Source of the DNA: JACJWR01 sp963842975
Lineage (GTDB): Bacteria > Actinomycetota > Actinomycetes > S36-B12 > UBA10799
Length of the DNA: 64,000 nucleotides
Assembly (NCBI GenBank): GCA_963842975.1
Contig: CAWJIH010000006.1
Coordinates: forward strand, 124,001 to 188,000
Direction: 5' to 3'
Shown: positions 43,554 to 53,300 of the stretch, piece after piece
How positions within the stretch are numbered: the first letter of the stretch is position 1
Layout of the letters: each line of letters begins with the position of its first letter
The notes under the pieces: model-generated
What the model saw: the letters and a program-made list of their open reading frames with translations, nothing else
The model's database searches: none
What the model was told of the DNA's origin: nothing
Made by a program: the position numbers and the translations under genes

Positions 43554-44258
43554 ATGAGCGATACAGCGTCCACCGATTCGACCGAGGAGCTGCGCACCGA
43601 GGTTGTCGTCGCACAGATCAATGACAGCCAACGGGCTCGTTACGAGCAACTGCGAAACCAACTCAACGAGGCCGCCCGTGAGTCGCCCGGCCTGCTCCGC
43701 GTTAGTTCCCATGAAGGTGTCGGAAGCCAGCAGGGCGAATTCGTGACTGTGTTGGAGTTCGACACTCCGGCACATCTGCAACAGTGGCGTAACTCGCCCC
43801 ACCGTTCACACCTGGTGGCGCAGATTGACGACATTTCGCCCAGTTCGGAACAGGTGGTACCCACCGGTTTCGGGCAATGGTTCGCGGTCAATGCTTCGGC
43901 CCAGGTGCAGACACCTGCGTGGAGGCAGTCGATGGTTATGGTCGCCGTGCTGTTCGGCATGGTTTCCGTGCTCGACATCACCTTGGGCAACTTCATCGGC
44001 AAGGGTCTTACCGTCGAGGGATCCGAGGTGTTCCCCGGCCTCGGTCTGCCGTTCCCGGTGGTGGTCTTCATCGGCAACGTCGTCAGCACGATTCTGCTGA
44101 CCTGGGTGGTCATGCCCGTCGTGACCCGGGTGATGAGTTGGTGGCTCGACCCGCACGCCAGCAAGGCGCGCACGTGGCAGGGCATCGTGCTGTTGCTGGT
44201 GATCTACGTGCTCGAAATCGCGTTCTTCACGTTGATCTTCAACAATTACGGATTCTGA
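43554..44258 (+). CDS. Membrane protein with N-terminal antibiotic-biosynthesis-monooxygenase (ABM) domain
   Basis: 234 residues, seven bases after the Mo subunit stop. Residues ~15-100 form an ABM/EthD-like ferredoxin fold (VVVAQINDSQRARYEQLRNQLNEA, FVTVLEFDTPAHLQQW); residues ~125-230 hold three transmembrane segments (MVMVAVLFGMVSVLDITLG, VVVFIGNVVSTILLTWVVMP, IVLLLVIYVLEIAFFTLIF). This fusion is known in bacteria but uncharacterised. Position suggests the same operon as the hydroxylase, with the following membrane protein directly joined. Confidence 0.75.
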   Translation: MSDTASTDSTEELRTEVVVAQINDSQRARYEQLRNQLNEAARESPGLLRVSSHEGVGSQQGEFVTVLEFDTPAHLQQWRNSPHRSHLVAQIDDISPSSEQVVPTGFGQWFAVNASAQVQTPAWRQSMVMVAVLFGMVSVLDITLGNFIGKGLTVEGSEVFPGLGLPFPVVVFIGNVVSTILLTWVVMPVVTRVMSWWLDPHASKARTWQGIVLLLVIYVLEIAFFTLIFNNYGF

Positions 44259-44990
44259 TTGGTGGGCGGCAAATTCTGGCTGCGGTTGGCGGCAGCCCTT
44301 TCCGTGCTGGCCGTGATAGCCACAGCGGTTTCGGACTTCTTCACCGACTTCTGGGTTGACCATCCGATGGCTGCCGCCTACACGTCCGGGTTGCTCCTGG
44401 TGGTGGTCGGTATTGCGGTGGTCAACGAGTACCTGGCCTCACGTGACCGGCGGCGATGGACGACGGTGGCTGCCTTAGCCGTCACCGAACTTCGCGACAG
44501 CAGTCGGGAACTGACTGTGGCGCTGGCCGCGCTGCTCGGCGTCGTGCCTTCGGGTGGGGGTCCAGGTGGGCTGCGGGAGTTTCTGCGGACCGCCGAGGCA
44601 ACTGGCCAGTCTCGGGCCCTCAGCGAAGTGGCCGCGCGCAGGTTGGCTGACGGGCAGTTGGCTGGAGAGGTCGTCGAGACAATCGACCAGTGCTTGCCGG
44701 CGGCACAGTTGGTGGCTGCTCGATGGGCTCCAGTCATGGTGGCCGACGACACCTACGTCGACGTCATTGATCACTACGTGGACCTTCTGAACCGGGTCTG
44801 GCGGGTCCAATGGGCGCTATCCGAAGATGCCATCCTCGATCATGGAAAGCGGCCTCCGATACCGGCGGTTGCCGCGGAACTGGCGGACGTCTGCGTCGAC
44901 CTGCTCGACTTCCAACACCAACTCACCGGCACGATCCGTTCGCTGCTGCCATGGCCCGAATCGTTTGGCGCTCCGCCAACGGCGGCTTAG
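44259..44990 (+). CDS. Hypothetical membrane protein with two N-terminal helices
   Basis: About 243 residues, starting TTG or GTG directly after the preceding stop, hence translationally coupled. Two transmembrane segments (ALSVLAVIATAVSDFF and TSGLLLVVVGIAVVNEYL) precede a ~180-residue soluble, helix-rich domain with no motif I recognise. The 142 bases that follow hold a short CTACGG/CCGTAG hairpin (45042-45060) and a possible lyase remnant on the minus strand. Confidence 0.65.
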   Translation: MVGGKFWLRLAAALSVLAVIATAVSDFFTDFWVDHPMAAAYTSGLLLVVVGIAVVNEYLASRDRRRWTTVAALAVTELRDSSRELTVALAALLGVVPSGGGPGGLREFLRTAEATGQSRALSEVAARRLADGQLAGEVVETIDQCLPAAQLVAARWAPVMVADDTYVDVIDHYVDLLNRVWRVQWALSEDAILDHGKRPPIPAVAAELADVCVDLLDFQHQLTGTIRSLLPWPESFGAPPTAA

Positions 44991-45132
44991 AGGTGCGATG
45001 CGGAGAAACGAGCCACATGAGGCGTCCAACACGTCTGGAGGCTACGGCACGGGCCCGTAGTCGCGTGCGACGGCGACCACGTCGTCGAGGGTGAGGCGGT
45101 GAGGGCTCGGGGCGCGACCATGCGGGACGACG

Positions 45133-45567
45133 TCAGTTTGCGGCGGTGAGTGCTGCGTCGATGGTGCGAGCCAAAGCGGGCTCGGGTTGGGCGCCCACAA
45201 CGCGATCGACCACTTGTCCCTTGCGCATCACGAGCAGCGTGGGGATGCTGCGGGCGTCATACCGGGCGGCGGTGACGGGGCAGTTGTCGACGTTGACCTT
45301 CACCACCTTGAGTTTGCCCGCATAGCGTTTCGCAAGGGATTCCAGGACCGGTGCCACCATCCGGCACGGTCCGCACCAGGGTGCCCATAGATCCACCAGC
45401 ACGATTCCGGGTGCGGCCACCGCTTGGTCGAAGTCGGAGTCGTCGGCCGACACGATCCACGGGAGATCGGATTGGCATTTCGCGCAGCGGGGGCGGCCGC
45501 TGGCCGACACCGGTACTCGATTCTTGGCACCACACGCCGGGCACACTGCAATACCTGGATTTGTCAT
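45133..45567 (-). CDS. trxC: Thioredoxin 2 type (zinc-finger thioredoxin)
   Basis: 144 residues from ATG 45567. N-terminal zinc finger CPACGAKNR ... CAKC (two Cys pairs) as in TrxC, then a thioredoxin fold with active site WAPWCGPCRM, KVNVDNCPVTAARYDARSIPTLLVMRKG (cis-Pro after RSI). Cytosolic dithiol reductant, oxidative-stress type in enterobacteria. Stands alone on the minus strand. Confidence 0.9.
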   Translation of the reverse strand: MTNPGIAVCPACGAKNRVPVSASGRPRCAKCQSDLPWIVSADDSDFDQAVAAPGIVLVDLWAPWCGPCRMVAPVLESLAKRYAGKLKVVKVNVDNCPVTAARYDARSIPTLLVMRKGQVVDRVVGAQPEPALARTIDAALTAAN

Positions 45568-45633
45568 GGTTCCACCGTGCCGATCCAGCCGCGGCTTGGC
45601 AAGAGGAAAGGCGTTCGTTGCCAAGGTGCGGCT

Positions 45634-45680
45634 GAAACTGAGGTTTATCGGGCTCTGGAAGGTCGATAAACCTCAGTTTC
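45634..45680. repeat. Perfect 17-bp inverted repeat
   Basis: GAAACTGAGGTTTATCG (45634-45650) and its exact complement (45664-45680) flank a 13-base loop. AT-richer than its surroundings. It lies between the ALDH stop and trxC, both minus strand. There is no T tract, so either an unusual terminator, a REP-like element or a protein site. Confidence 0.75.
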
Positions 45681-45799
45681 GGGCGCGAGTTTCACCGGGG
45701 GTGCCACGGAGTCGGTCAGACGCATCTGCTCGGTAGCAGCAGCATGCCCCAGGCGACCCAACGGCGACTGGCGTGGCGGTGGACTCACTCCCGTCGTGG

Positions 45800-47251
45800 C
45801 TACACCAGACGTCGAAGCAACTTCTCGGTCCGCTTTGAGTAGGGCGGATAGATCAGGCGAAGGTCGGGTCGCTGTGGCTTGTAGAGCACGGACTTGTGGT
45901 GGCTCATGGCGTCGAAGCCGGATTTGCCGTGGTAGGCGCCCATGCCTGAGTCGCCCACACCGCCGAACGGGAGCCGTGGGTCGCCGAGGTGCAGAATCAC
46001 ATGGTTGACGCAGACGCCACCAGAGGACGTGTTGGCCAGCACGAAGTTCTTGGTGGCGCGCGAGCCGGTGAACAGGTAGAGGGCCAGGGGCTTGGGTCGT
46101 TCCCGGATGTACGCGCACGCCTGATCAACTGAGTCGATGGTGACCACTGGCAGCACCGGTCCGAAGATCTCCTCATCCAGAATCGGTGCCGCTACGTCGG
46201 GGTCGACAATGACGGTCGGTTCGATGACGCACGATTCCGGGTTGCGCTGGCCGCCGAGCGCGACGGTGCCGCCAGCGGTGTCGATCAGTTCGGCAATCCG
46301 GTCGAAGTGGGAGCGGTTGACGATGCGACCGAAGTCGGCTGCATCGGCCGGAGTGCCGGCGAAGAACTCGTCGGCGGCGTTGCGCAGTTGCGCGACGAAC
46401 TCATCACGCACCGGCTCCGCCACCAAGACGTAATCGGGAGCGATGCAGGTCTGACCAGCGTTGAGGAACTTGCCCCAGAGGATGCGCCGGGCGGCGATTG
46501 CCAGGTCAGCGTCGGCAGCGACGATCGCCGGGCTCTTCCCGCCGAGTTCCAGCGTGACAGGTGTCAGGTGCTGCGCTGCGGCCTGCATCACCACACGACC
46601 GACGCGGGTTGATCCGGTGAAGAAGATGTGATCCCACTTCATGGCCAGCAGTTCGGTTGACACCTTCACCCCGCCCTCCACGACCTGCACCACCTGGGGA
46701 TCCAGGTACTGCGGGATGAGCCGTGCCAGCAGTGCGCTGGAGGCAGGTGCGAGTTCGCTGGGTTTGAGGAGGACACTGTTTCCAGCTGCGAGCGCGCCAA
46801 CCAAGGGGGCGATGCTCAGTTGGATCGGGTAGTTCCAGGGCGCGATGATGAGCACCATCCCGCGGGGTTCGGGCAGTACGCGGCCCAGGCTCGGCTGGGC
46901 CGCCATGGGCGGCAACGTGAACGTTCCGCGCTGCCACGAGGCGACGTGCTTGAGTGCGAATTTGATCTCCGCCTTGACCGACGCAACGTCTGCCAACAGC
47001 GACTCGACGCGTGGTCGGCGCAGGTCGGATCGGAGCGCTTCGATGAAGTCCTCTTCGTGTTCTTCCAGCATGGCCAAGACGGCCCGCAGAGCAGTCTTTC
47101 GCGACGCTGTGGAACGGATCACTCCCGCTTCCTGGCCCGAGCGGAGCAACGACTGGACGTCGTCGAACGCACCCGGTGGAACGTGGTCGATGTCATCCGG
47201 GATGGTGTAGCCGAGGAAGGATTCTTCGGTGACGGATGGGGTCTCGGTCAT
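45800..47251 (-). CDS. Aldehyde dehydrogenase, class 3/coniferyl-aldehyde type
   Basis: 483 residues, NAD(P)-dependent oxidation of aldehydes to acids. N at IIAPWNYPIQLS, NAD loop FTGSTRVGRVVMQAA, catalytic Glu in TLELGGKSPAIV, catalytic Cys in LNAGQTCIAPDY, then EEIFGPVLPVV and the class-3 ending NHVILHLGDPRLPFGGVGDSGMGAYHG. A short C-terminal hydrophobic/basic tail could associate with membrane. Substrate unknown. About 120 bases beyond its stop lies the 17-bp inverted repeat. Confidence 0.93.
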   Translation of the reverse strand: MTETPSVTEESFLGYTIPDDIDHVPPGAFDDVQSLLRSGQEAGVIRSTASRKTALRAVLAMLEEHEEDFIEALRSDLRRPRVESLLADVASVKAEIKFALKHVASWQRGTFTLPPMAAQPSLGRVLPEPRGMVLIIAPWNYPIQLSIAPLVGALAAGNSVLLKPSELAPASSALLARLIPQYLDPQVVQVVEGGVKVSTELLAMKWDHIFFTGSTRVGRVVMQAAAQHLTPVTLELGGKSPAIVAADADLAIAARRILWGKFLNAGQTCIAPDYVLVAEPVRDEFVAQLRNAADEFFAGTPADAADFGRIVNRSHFDRIAELIDTAGGTVALGGQRNPESCVIEPTVIVDPDVAAPILDEEIFGPVLPVVTIDSVDQACAYIRERPKPLALYLFTGSRATKNFVLANTSSGGVCVNHVILHLGDPRLPFGGVGDSGMGAYHGKSGFDAMSHHKSVLYKPQRPDLRLIYPPYSKRTEKLLRRLV

Positions 47252-47356
47252 GGCTGCGGCCTCTCACTGGACTATGACGCCAGGCTACGCGGCGCCGCCG
47301 CGCCGGGCACTGCGGTGCCGCCGCTGCGTCGGTTTGTCGTTCGCTAGCGTCGTCAC

Positions 47357-47821
47357 ATGACAGCCGAGACACCCACCCTGCTCGTGGTACACCACACCGT
47401 CTCCCCGGCATGTGAGGCCATGCTGGGCGCAGTGCGGGAGGGTGCCCGCGCGGACGGCATCGAAGGGGTTGAGGTGCTGGTGCGCCCCGCGCTGGCGGCC
47501 ACGGCGGTGGACGTTCTAGCCGCCGACGCCTACCTGCTCGGCACCCCGGCCAACATCGGCTACATGTCCGGTGCCCTCAAGCACTTCTTCGATCAGGTCT
47601 ACTATCCGTGCCGGCACGCCACGGATGGCGCCGGCTACGGGTTGTTCGTGCATGGCAATTCCGGTCTCGACGGTGCCATCCGTTCGGTCGAGTCGGTGGC
47701 CAAGGGAATGGGATGGCAGCGCCGCGCCGCCCCGGTGGAGGTACGAGGTGAGCCAACCGCCGAGGATCTCGAGCATTGTTGGGACCTCGGGGCGACCTTG
47801 GCTGCCGGGTTGATGGAGTGA
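47357..47821 (+). CDS. Flavodoxin-like NAD(P)H oxidoreductase
   Basis: 154 residues of flavodoxin fold. FMN-binding regions: LLVVHHTVSPACEAM (phosphate loop variant), LLGTPANIGYMSGALKHFFDQVY and FVHGNSGLDGAIRSVE. Family members use FMN to reduce quinones or other acceptors; the exact substrate is not evident. Divergent from the ALDH gene across 105 bases. Confidence 0.82.
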   Translation: MTAETPTLLVVHHTVSPACEAMLGAVREGARADGIEGVEVLVRPALAATAVDVLAADAYLLGTPANIGYMSGALKHFFDQVYYPCRHATDGAGYGLFVHGNSGLDGAIRSVESVAKGMGWQRRAAPVEVRGEPTAEDLEHCWDLGATLAAGLME

Positions 47822-47997
47822 TGGCGTCGCCCAGTCTGGCGCCGAATTGTGATGCGGCAGGTGACCGCTTGGTCATTCGTGATCTCGCGGCGAGGCTACC
47901 TAAGTCACTCCTGCCTTGGGCAAGTGATCTTCTGTGGATACGGCGGCGCTTGAGATCCGCGGTTGGGGTAGCGGTGTTGCGGCGGGCGTGGCCGTGG

Positions 47998-48420
47998 TCA
48001 GTCGACCATCCGGGCGGTCGCCTGGTCGGTGAGCCGAGCGACAAACGCATCCCGGTGCTCGGCAACATTGGCCAGCTCCGGCGGCGGCACGACGGCCGTG
48101 TTGGCGCTGCCCCAGATCATCAGATCGACCAGCACGGGGATCAGCTCGATCGCGGGGCGACGCGGCGCATAGACCCAGCGGCGACCGTCCTCGGGGTCGC
48201 GCACTCGGGCGATGACGCCGGCGTCGCGCAGTCGCTGCAGTCGCTCAGCCAACGTGTTTGTTGCGATCGACTCGTTGGCAGCCAAGTCAGCGAAGTGCGT
48301 CCGGCCGACCAGCAATAGATCACGGAGCACAACCAGCGTCCAACGATCTCCCAAGACATCAAGCGAGGCCGCGACTGGGCAGGACGAACGCAACGGCGGA
48401 GCAGGCGGCGTCGTCGACAT
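47998..48420 (-). CDS. HxlR-family transcriptional regulator
   Basis: 140 residues. The HxlR signature is clear: CPVAASLDVLGDRWTLVVLRDLL (with the conserved Cys), FADLAANESIATNTLAERLQRLRDAGVI recognition helix and wing. HxlR proteins respond to aldehydes or redox-active compounds in known cases. It is divergent from a decayed hydrolase-like fragment; the 176 bases on its other side, up to the flavodoxin gene, hold nothing I can support. Confidence 0.88.
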   Translation of the reverse strand: MSTTPPAPPLRSSCPVAASLDVLGDRWTLVVLRDLLLVGRTHFADLAANESIATNTLAERLQRLRDAGVIARVRDPEDGRRWVYAPRRPAIELIPVLVDLMIWGSANTAVVPPPELANVAEHRDAFVARLTDQATARMVD

Positions 48421-48433
48421 GAACTGATCTTAC

Positions 48434-48715
48434 TTGCGGTGCACAAGCGACGCAGTGACAATCACAGAGCCGCTGCGCGGAAGCCAGGTGCACCGCGTGG
48501 GCTTCCTCGACACCTTCGTCGCGATGAGCAACTCGAAGCGGCTCAGCGAACTGCTTCCCAACAGCGAGTTCGCAGTCATCATCGACGCTGGCCACACACA
48601 CCGGGCACCCGAGCCGACCCCACGAGTTCGACGAGGGTCGAGCCAGAGTGTGCAGGGTCGATTCGATCTGCGCTCGTTCTGCGTTGGGCGACGCAAGATC
48701 GGCCAGGTGGAATAG
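48434..48715 (+). pseudogene. Possible C-terminal remnant of an alpha/beta-hydrolase
   Basis: In the 331-base gap between HxlR and the next gene, one frame reads FLDTFVAMSNSKRLSELLPN and then FAVIIDAGHTHRAPEP, resembling the end of alpha/beta-hydrolases (Asp region, LPNA, catalytic DAGH). There is no nucleophile domain upstream, so this would be a leftover of the gene once divergent from the HxlR regulator. Confidence 0.35.
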
Positions 48716-48751
48716 AGGCGCCTGACCCCCGAAGTCTGGCATCGTGAGGCC

Positions 48752-49252
48752 ATGACGAGTGCTGCAGAACTTCGTGAGTCCGCCGAGACCTTCCTCAACA
48801 CCTCAGTTCAGGCGGCTGGAATTTTCGCCGCGGAGGTTTCGATACTCAAACGGGCGGCCGGGGGCGCCGCTGCGTCGTCTGCTGCGGACGCGGTCGGGCT
48901 GGGAGATTCGCCGTGGGTCGAGGGGGTGACCGCTGCCGCCGGTATGCGGATGGCTCAGGAGGCCGGAGCCGCGGCGGAGGGACTCTCTGCCGTGATGCTG
49001 GTGGCGGTGACCCCGGAGGCGGTGGTGCTCATGGATTGGCACGGCACCTCGGCGTCGGGCACCGGCCCCACGAAGGTGCTCGCGTCGTTCCCTCGGGCAC
49101 AAACGAAGGTCAGCGAGAAGCGACTCGGAGCGACCCACAAGGTGACCCTCACGAGCCCGGATCGAACCGCGACGATCTCTGGTTCGATCGGCCTGCTGAG
49201 CAGCGGCAAAGAAGGAAAGCGCGACGTGTTGAAGGCACTCGACCTGGGGTAG
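48752..49252 (+). CDS. Hypothetical protein, Ala/Gly-rich
   Basis: 166 residues, soluble, no signal peptide or transmembrane segment. The first half is Ala-rich and helical; the second holds beta-rich stretches (SAVMLVAVTPEAVVLMDWHGTS, THKVTLTSPDRTATISGSIG) that could form a PH-like sheet, a guess from pattern only. Own start with no close upstream gene; convergent with glnA across a strong hairpin. Confidence 0.65.
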   Translation: MTSAAELRESAETFLNTSVQAAGIFAAEVSILKRAAGGAAASSAADAVGLGDSPWVEGVTAAAGMRMAQEAGAAAEGLSAVMLVAVTPEAVVLMDWHGTSASGTGPTKVLASFPRAQTKVSEKRLGATHKVTLTSPDRTATISGSIGLLSSGKEGKRDVLKALDLG

Positions 49253-49310
49253 GGGTGGGCTGCCGGGATGCGGGAAGCCGGGGGAGGCCCCGCCAGCAGC
49301 TCACCACGAC

Positions 49311-49345
49311 GAAGCCCCCGAGCCAGCGTGTGGCTCGGGGGCTTC
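49311..49345. terminator. 15-bp perfect hairpin between convergent gene and glnA
   Basis: GAAGCCCCCGAGCCA pairs exactly with TGGCTCGGGGGCTTC across a 5-base loop, 20 bases past the glnA stop. There is no T tract, as is common in high-GC actinobacteria. It can serve both converging transcripts. Confidence 0.75.
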
Positions 49346-49365
49346 GGGCAAAACTGCGCCTCGAC

Positions 49366-50790
<1,425 letters not shown>

Positions 50791-51052
50791 TCACTCTCCT
50801 TGTCGTTTCCCGCGCCGATTCCGACGCAGGCCTTAATGGGGTCGTACCCGCGGTGTCGACGCGGGTGGGGGTCCCGGATTCACCTTAGGACGGGGGACTG
50901 CCCAGCCACCCAAGACCCTCCTGACGAGAGTGAGGCTAGGAATCCGGCATTGCCTGACAGTGTCGCCAATGTTGCGGTCGTGTAACGGTGGGTTTTGCTG
51001 GCCTCCAAGCCGCTCTGCTGGCCGAATTCCGGGTGACAGTTAGCCTGCTGTC

Positions 51053-51517
51053 ATGGATCGACGCGATGTTGCCTCGTGGATGCAGGGGCCAAAGCAGACC
51101 TTGGAGGAGCAGGGTTACGACTTCGGCTACAAGGGAGAACGGCTAGGACTGCCGGAATCGGGCCCTGGTTCGGTCGCTCCATTGGGTCGTCGAGTGCTCG
51201 CGCTGATCCTCGACTGGTTCGCCTCCCTGTTGGTGGCGCGACTGCTGTTCAGCGGCAACGACCAAGATGTTTCGCTGGCTACGCTGGCGATTTTCGCGAT
51301 CATGACGATTGTTCTGCTGTCGTTTGGTGGAGCGTCATTCGGCCAACGCATCATGGGAATCCGTGTGATGTCGGTCAACGGCGGTGCTGTGCCGATCCCG
51401 CGGGTGATCCTGCGCACGCTCTTGTTGTGTCTGGTGGTGCCAGCGGTCGTGTGGGATCGCGATCAGCGTGGGCTGCACGACCAAGCCGCCAAGTCGGTGT
51501 GTGTGCGAGCCCGGTAG
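51053..51517 (+). CDS. RDD-family membrane protein
   Basis: 154 residues. RDD domain with the defining Arg and Asp residues: PLGRRVLALILDWFASLLVARLLF, a second helix (LATLAIFAIMTIVLLSFGG), QRIMGIRVMSVNGG, and the third helix ending VVWDRDQRGLHDQAAKSVCV (conserved D-x-x-x-R-x-L-H-D). Known neighbours of glnA and the lip genes in actinobacteria; transport role proposed for the family but unproven. Convergent with the DUF4191 gene. Confidence 0.9.
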   Translation: MDRRDVASWMQGPKQTLEEQGYDFGYKGERLGLPESGPGSVAPLGRRVLALILDWFASLLVARLLFSGNDQDVSLATLAIFAIMTIVLLSFGGASFGQRIMGIRVMSVNGGAVPIPRVILRTLLLCLVVPAVVWDRDQRGLHDQAAKSVCVRAR

Positions 51518-51540
51518 CCGCGCGATCCAACGCGGTGCTG

Positions 51541-52293
51541 TCAGCGCATACCTTTCGGCGGCCGTGGCATGCGGGCGTTCTTGGGCATGGGGCCCTTGGG
51601 GATGGGCAGCGGGTTGCTTGCCTTGTTCATCGCGTCGAGTTTGCGCCGCACTTCGGTGACCTCGGCTGGGCGGATCACCTTCGGCATTTTCTTGAGCTTG
51701 CTCTGGAGTTTGGGCAGCGGGACTTCGCCATCGCCGTCACCGACGATGAGTTCGTGGATGGGGGTCTCTGGGATCCAGCGCTCGACCTTCTTGTGCTGGG
51801 TGGTGAGCAGGTTCTGGATACGGGTGGGGGACCCTTCGCCCACCAGAATCACCCCTGGACGGCCCACCACCAGGTGGACCAGGTCTTCGTTCTTGGTCAC
51901 CGCGACCGCCGGCGTGGTGAACCATGCCCCACGCATCGAGTCCAAAACTGCAGCGGCCGCGCCCGGCTGACCGGCGATCTGGGCGTACGCGGACTTCTCG
52001 GCCCGTCGACCGAAGATGAAGCTCGTGACCAGCAGCGCAACGGACACGCCAAGCACGATGAACAGGATCCGAGTGAGTGTTCCCACGTTGAGCAGGAAGG
52101 CGAAGAGTATGAAGACCGCCAGGGTGCCGAAGAAGAGCCCCAGCAGAATCCAACCCAACTTGGGGTCAGTCCGTTTGGCGATCTTGTAGGTCTGCCTGAT
52201 TTGGGCGATTCGACCAGTCTTGGCGGGTTTGTCGGCCTTACCCGGCTTTCCGGACTTGGCGGACGTCTTGGCGGAATCCTTGCGTCGGAACAT
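51541..52293 (-). CDS. DUF4191 membrane protein
   Basis: 250 residues. Lys-rich N-terminus, two transmembrane helices (~47-95: LGWILLGLFFGTLAVFILFAFLL, ILFIVLGVSVALLVTSFIFG), then RRAEKSAYAQIAGQPGAAAAVLD and a basic Pro/Lys tail (~225-250). Matches the actinobacterial DUF4191 family, consistently beside lipA and the RDD gene. Function unknown. Confidence 0.9.
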   Translation of the reverse strand: MFRRKDSAKTSAKSGKPGKADKPAKTGRIAQIRQTYKIAKRTDPKLGWILLGLFFGTLAVFILFAFLLNVGTLTRILFIVLGVSVALLVTSFIFGRRAEKSAYAQIAGQPGAAAAVLDSMRGAWFTTPAVAVTKNEDLVHLVVGRPGVILVGEGSPTRIQNLLTTQHKKVERWIPETPIHELIVGDGDGEVPLPKLQSKLKKMPKVIRPAEVTEVRRKLDAMNKASNPLPIPKGPMPKNARMPRPPKGMR

Positions 52294-52439
52294 GGCGTTC
52301 AGGGTACCTGGCTGGGGGCGTCAACGGACTCGGGCGACCCGACAAGCCTGCAGTTGCGCCCATCTGGCGGCAAAGTAGGCCGGCGACACCAACAGTGAGA
52401 TACCAGAGGATGACTGCCTGACTGGCTAGTCTCGCGATT

Positions 52440-53300
52440 ATGGCAGCAGTCGAGCACGCGACCACGATGTCGTTGCTGGTGGAAAGCTATCGGCACCTGG
52501 TTGCCGACTTCGCCGAGGAATTTCGCGGCGCTGCGGAGGTCGAACCAGAGCAAGTCGTCGAGCAAGTGTCGCAAATGCTCAGCGTTCCGACCGCGGCAGA
52601 GGTCGTGGCCGCGGGCGGGACCGATCCGGCCGAGCTTGTTGCCCGGGTGGGCCTCATGGCGTCGACTTTCACGCCGAGCCCAGCGTCCACTGCAACGTCG
52701 CTCAGCCACCACATCACGATCCTGCTGCTTCAGCAGATCGATCTGGCCTGGTGGGTTCAGGCTCCCGACTTCCCGGATCAAACAGCGATCGATACCGCCG
52801 ACGACTTCGTCGACATGCACGAGTGGCGACGTGACGGACGATTGAAGTTCTCCTTCAGTCTCGCCTCGGACAAACTTGTGCCACGGGCCCGCAACTTCGC
52901 CATCCGCCGGCTGTTCCCAGACTGGGCGCCGGGCACGCCAGGACCATCCACCTCCTTGGCCCGTCCAGAGATGATCCGGCTATTGAACTCGGTCGCCATC
53001 GAATTCAGCCACCAGGCTGGTCCCGAAGTCCCCCCACTATGGGTCAACTGCGTCACCCGGTCGGTGGCCGATCAATGCCGCCTGCAGGAGTTGGGCTTCT
53101 CGGCGCACTTGCCCAGCGCACATTGCCGAGGGTGGGCTGCTGACTTGGAAGTTGAGTGGTTTGCCCGATTCGGTGCCCGCGACACGTTGATCAGGATTCT
53201 CGAGGACTACCAGCGTGACGGCTTGATCAATGCCATCGACGAAGGGCGCATCTGGCACATGAGCCCGAACCCGGCCGCAATCGATGAGTGGAGTTCGTGA
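52440..53300 (+). CDS. Cryptic M15/LAS-type peptidase domain protein, coupled to asnB
   Basis: 286 residues, no signal peptide. The C-terminal ~100 residues carry the metal-site pattern of LAS/M15 D,D-peptidases: TR207...Q212 (R-x4-Q of the substrate arm), S226-x-H228-x2-G-x-A-x-D235 (PSAHCRGWAADLE), and W272-H273 near the end in place of the usual ExWH. H228, D235 and H273 would bind zinc. The N-terminal ~185 residues are helical and unassigned. Its TGA directly abuts the asnB ATG (no spacer), so the two are translationally coupled. Peptidase activity is inferred from pattern only. Confidence 0.6.
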   Translation: MAAVEHATTMSLLVESYRHLVADFAEEFRGAAEVEPEQVVEQVSQMLSVPTAAEVVAAGGTDPAELVARVGLMASTFTPSPASTATSLSHHITILLLQQIDLAWWVQAPDFPDQTAIDTADDFVDMHEWRRDGRLKFSFSLASDKLVPRARNFAIRRLFPDWAPGTPGPSTSLARPEMIRLLNSVAIEFSHQAGPEVPPLWVNCVTRSVADQCRLQELGFSAHLPSAHCRGWAADLEVEWFARFGARDTLIRILEDYQRDGLINAIDEGRIWHMSPNPAAIDEWSS

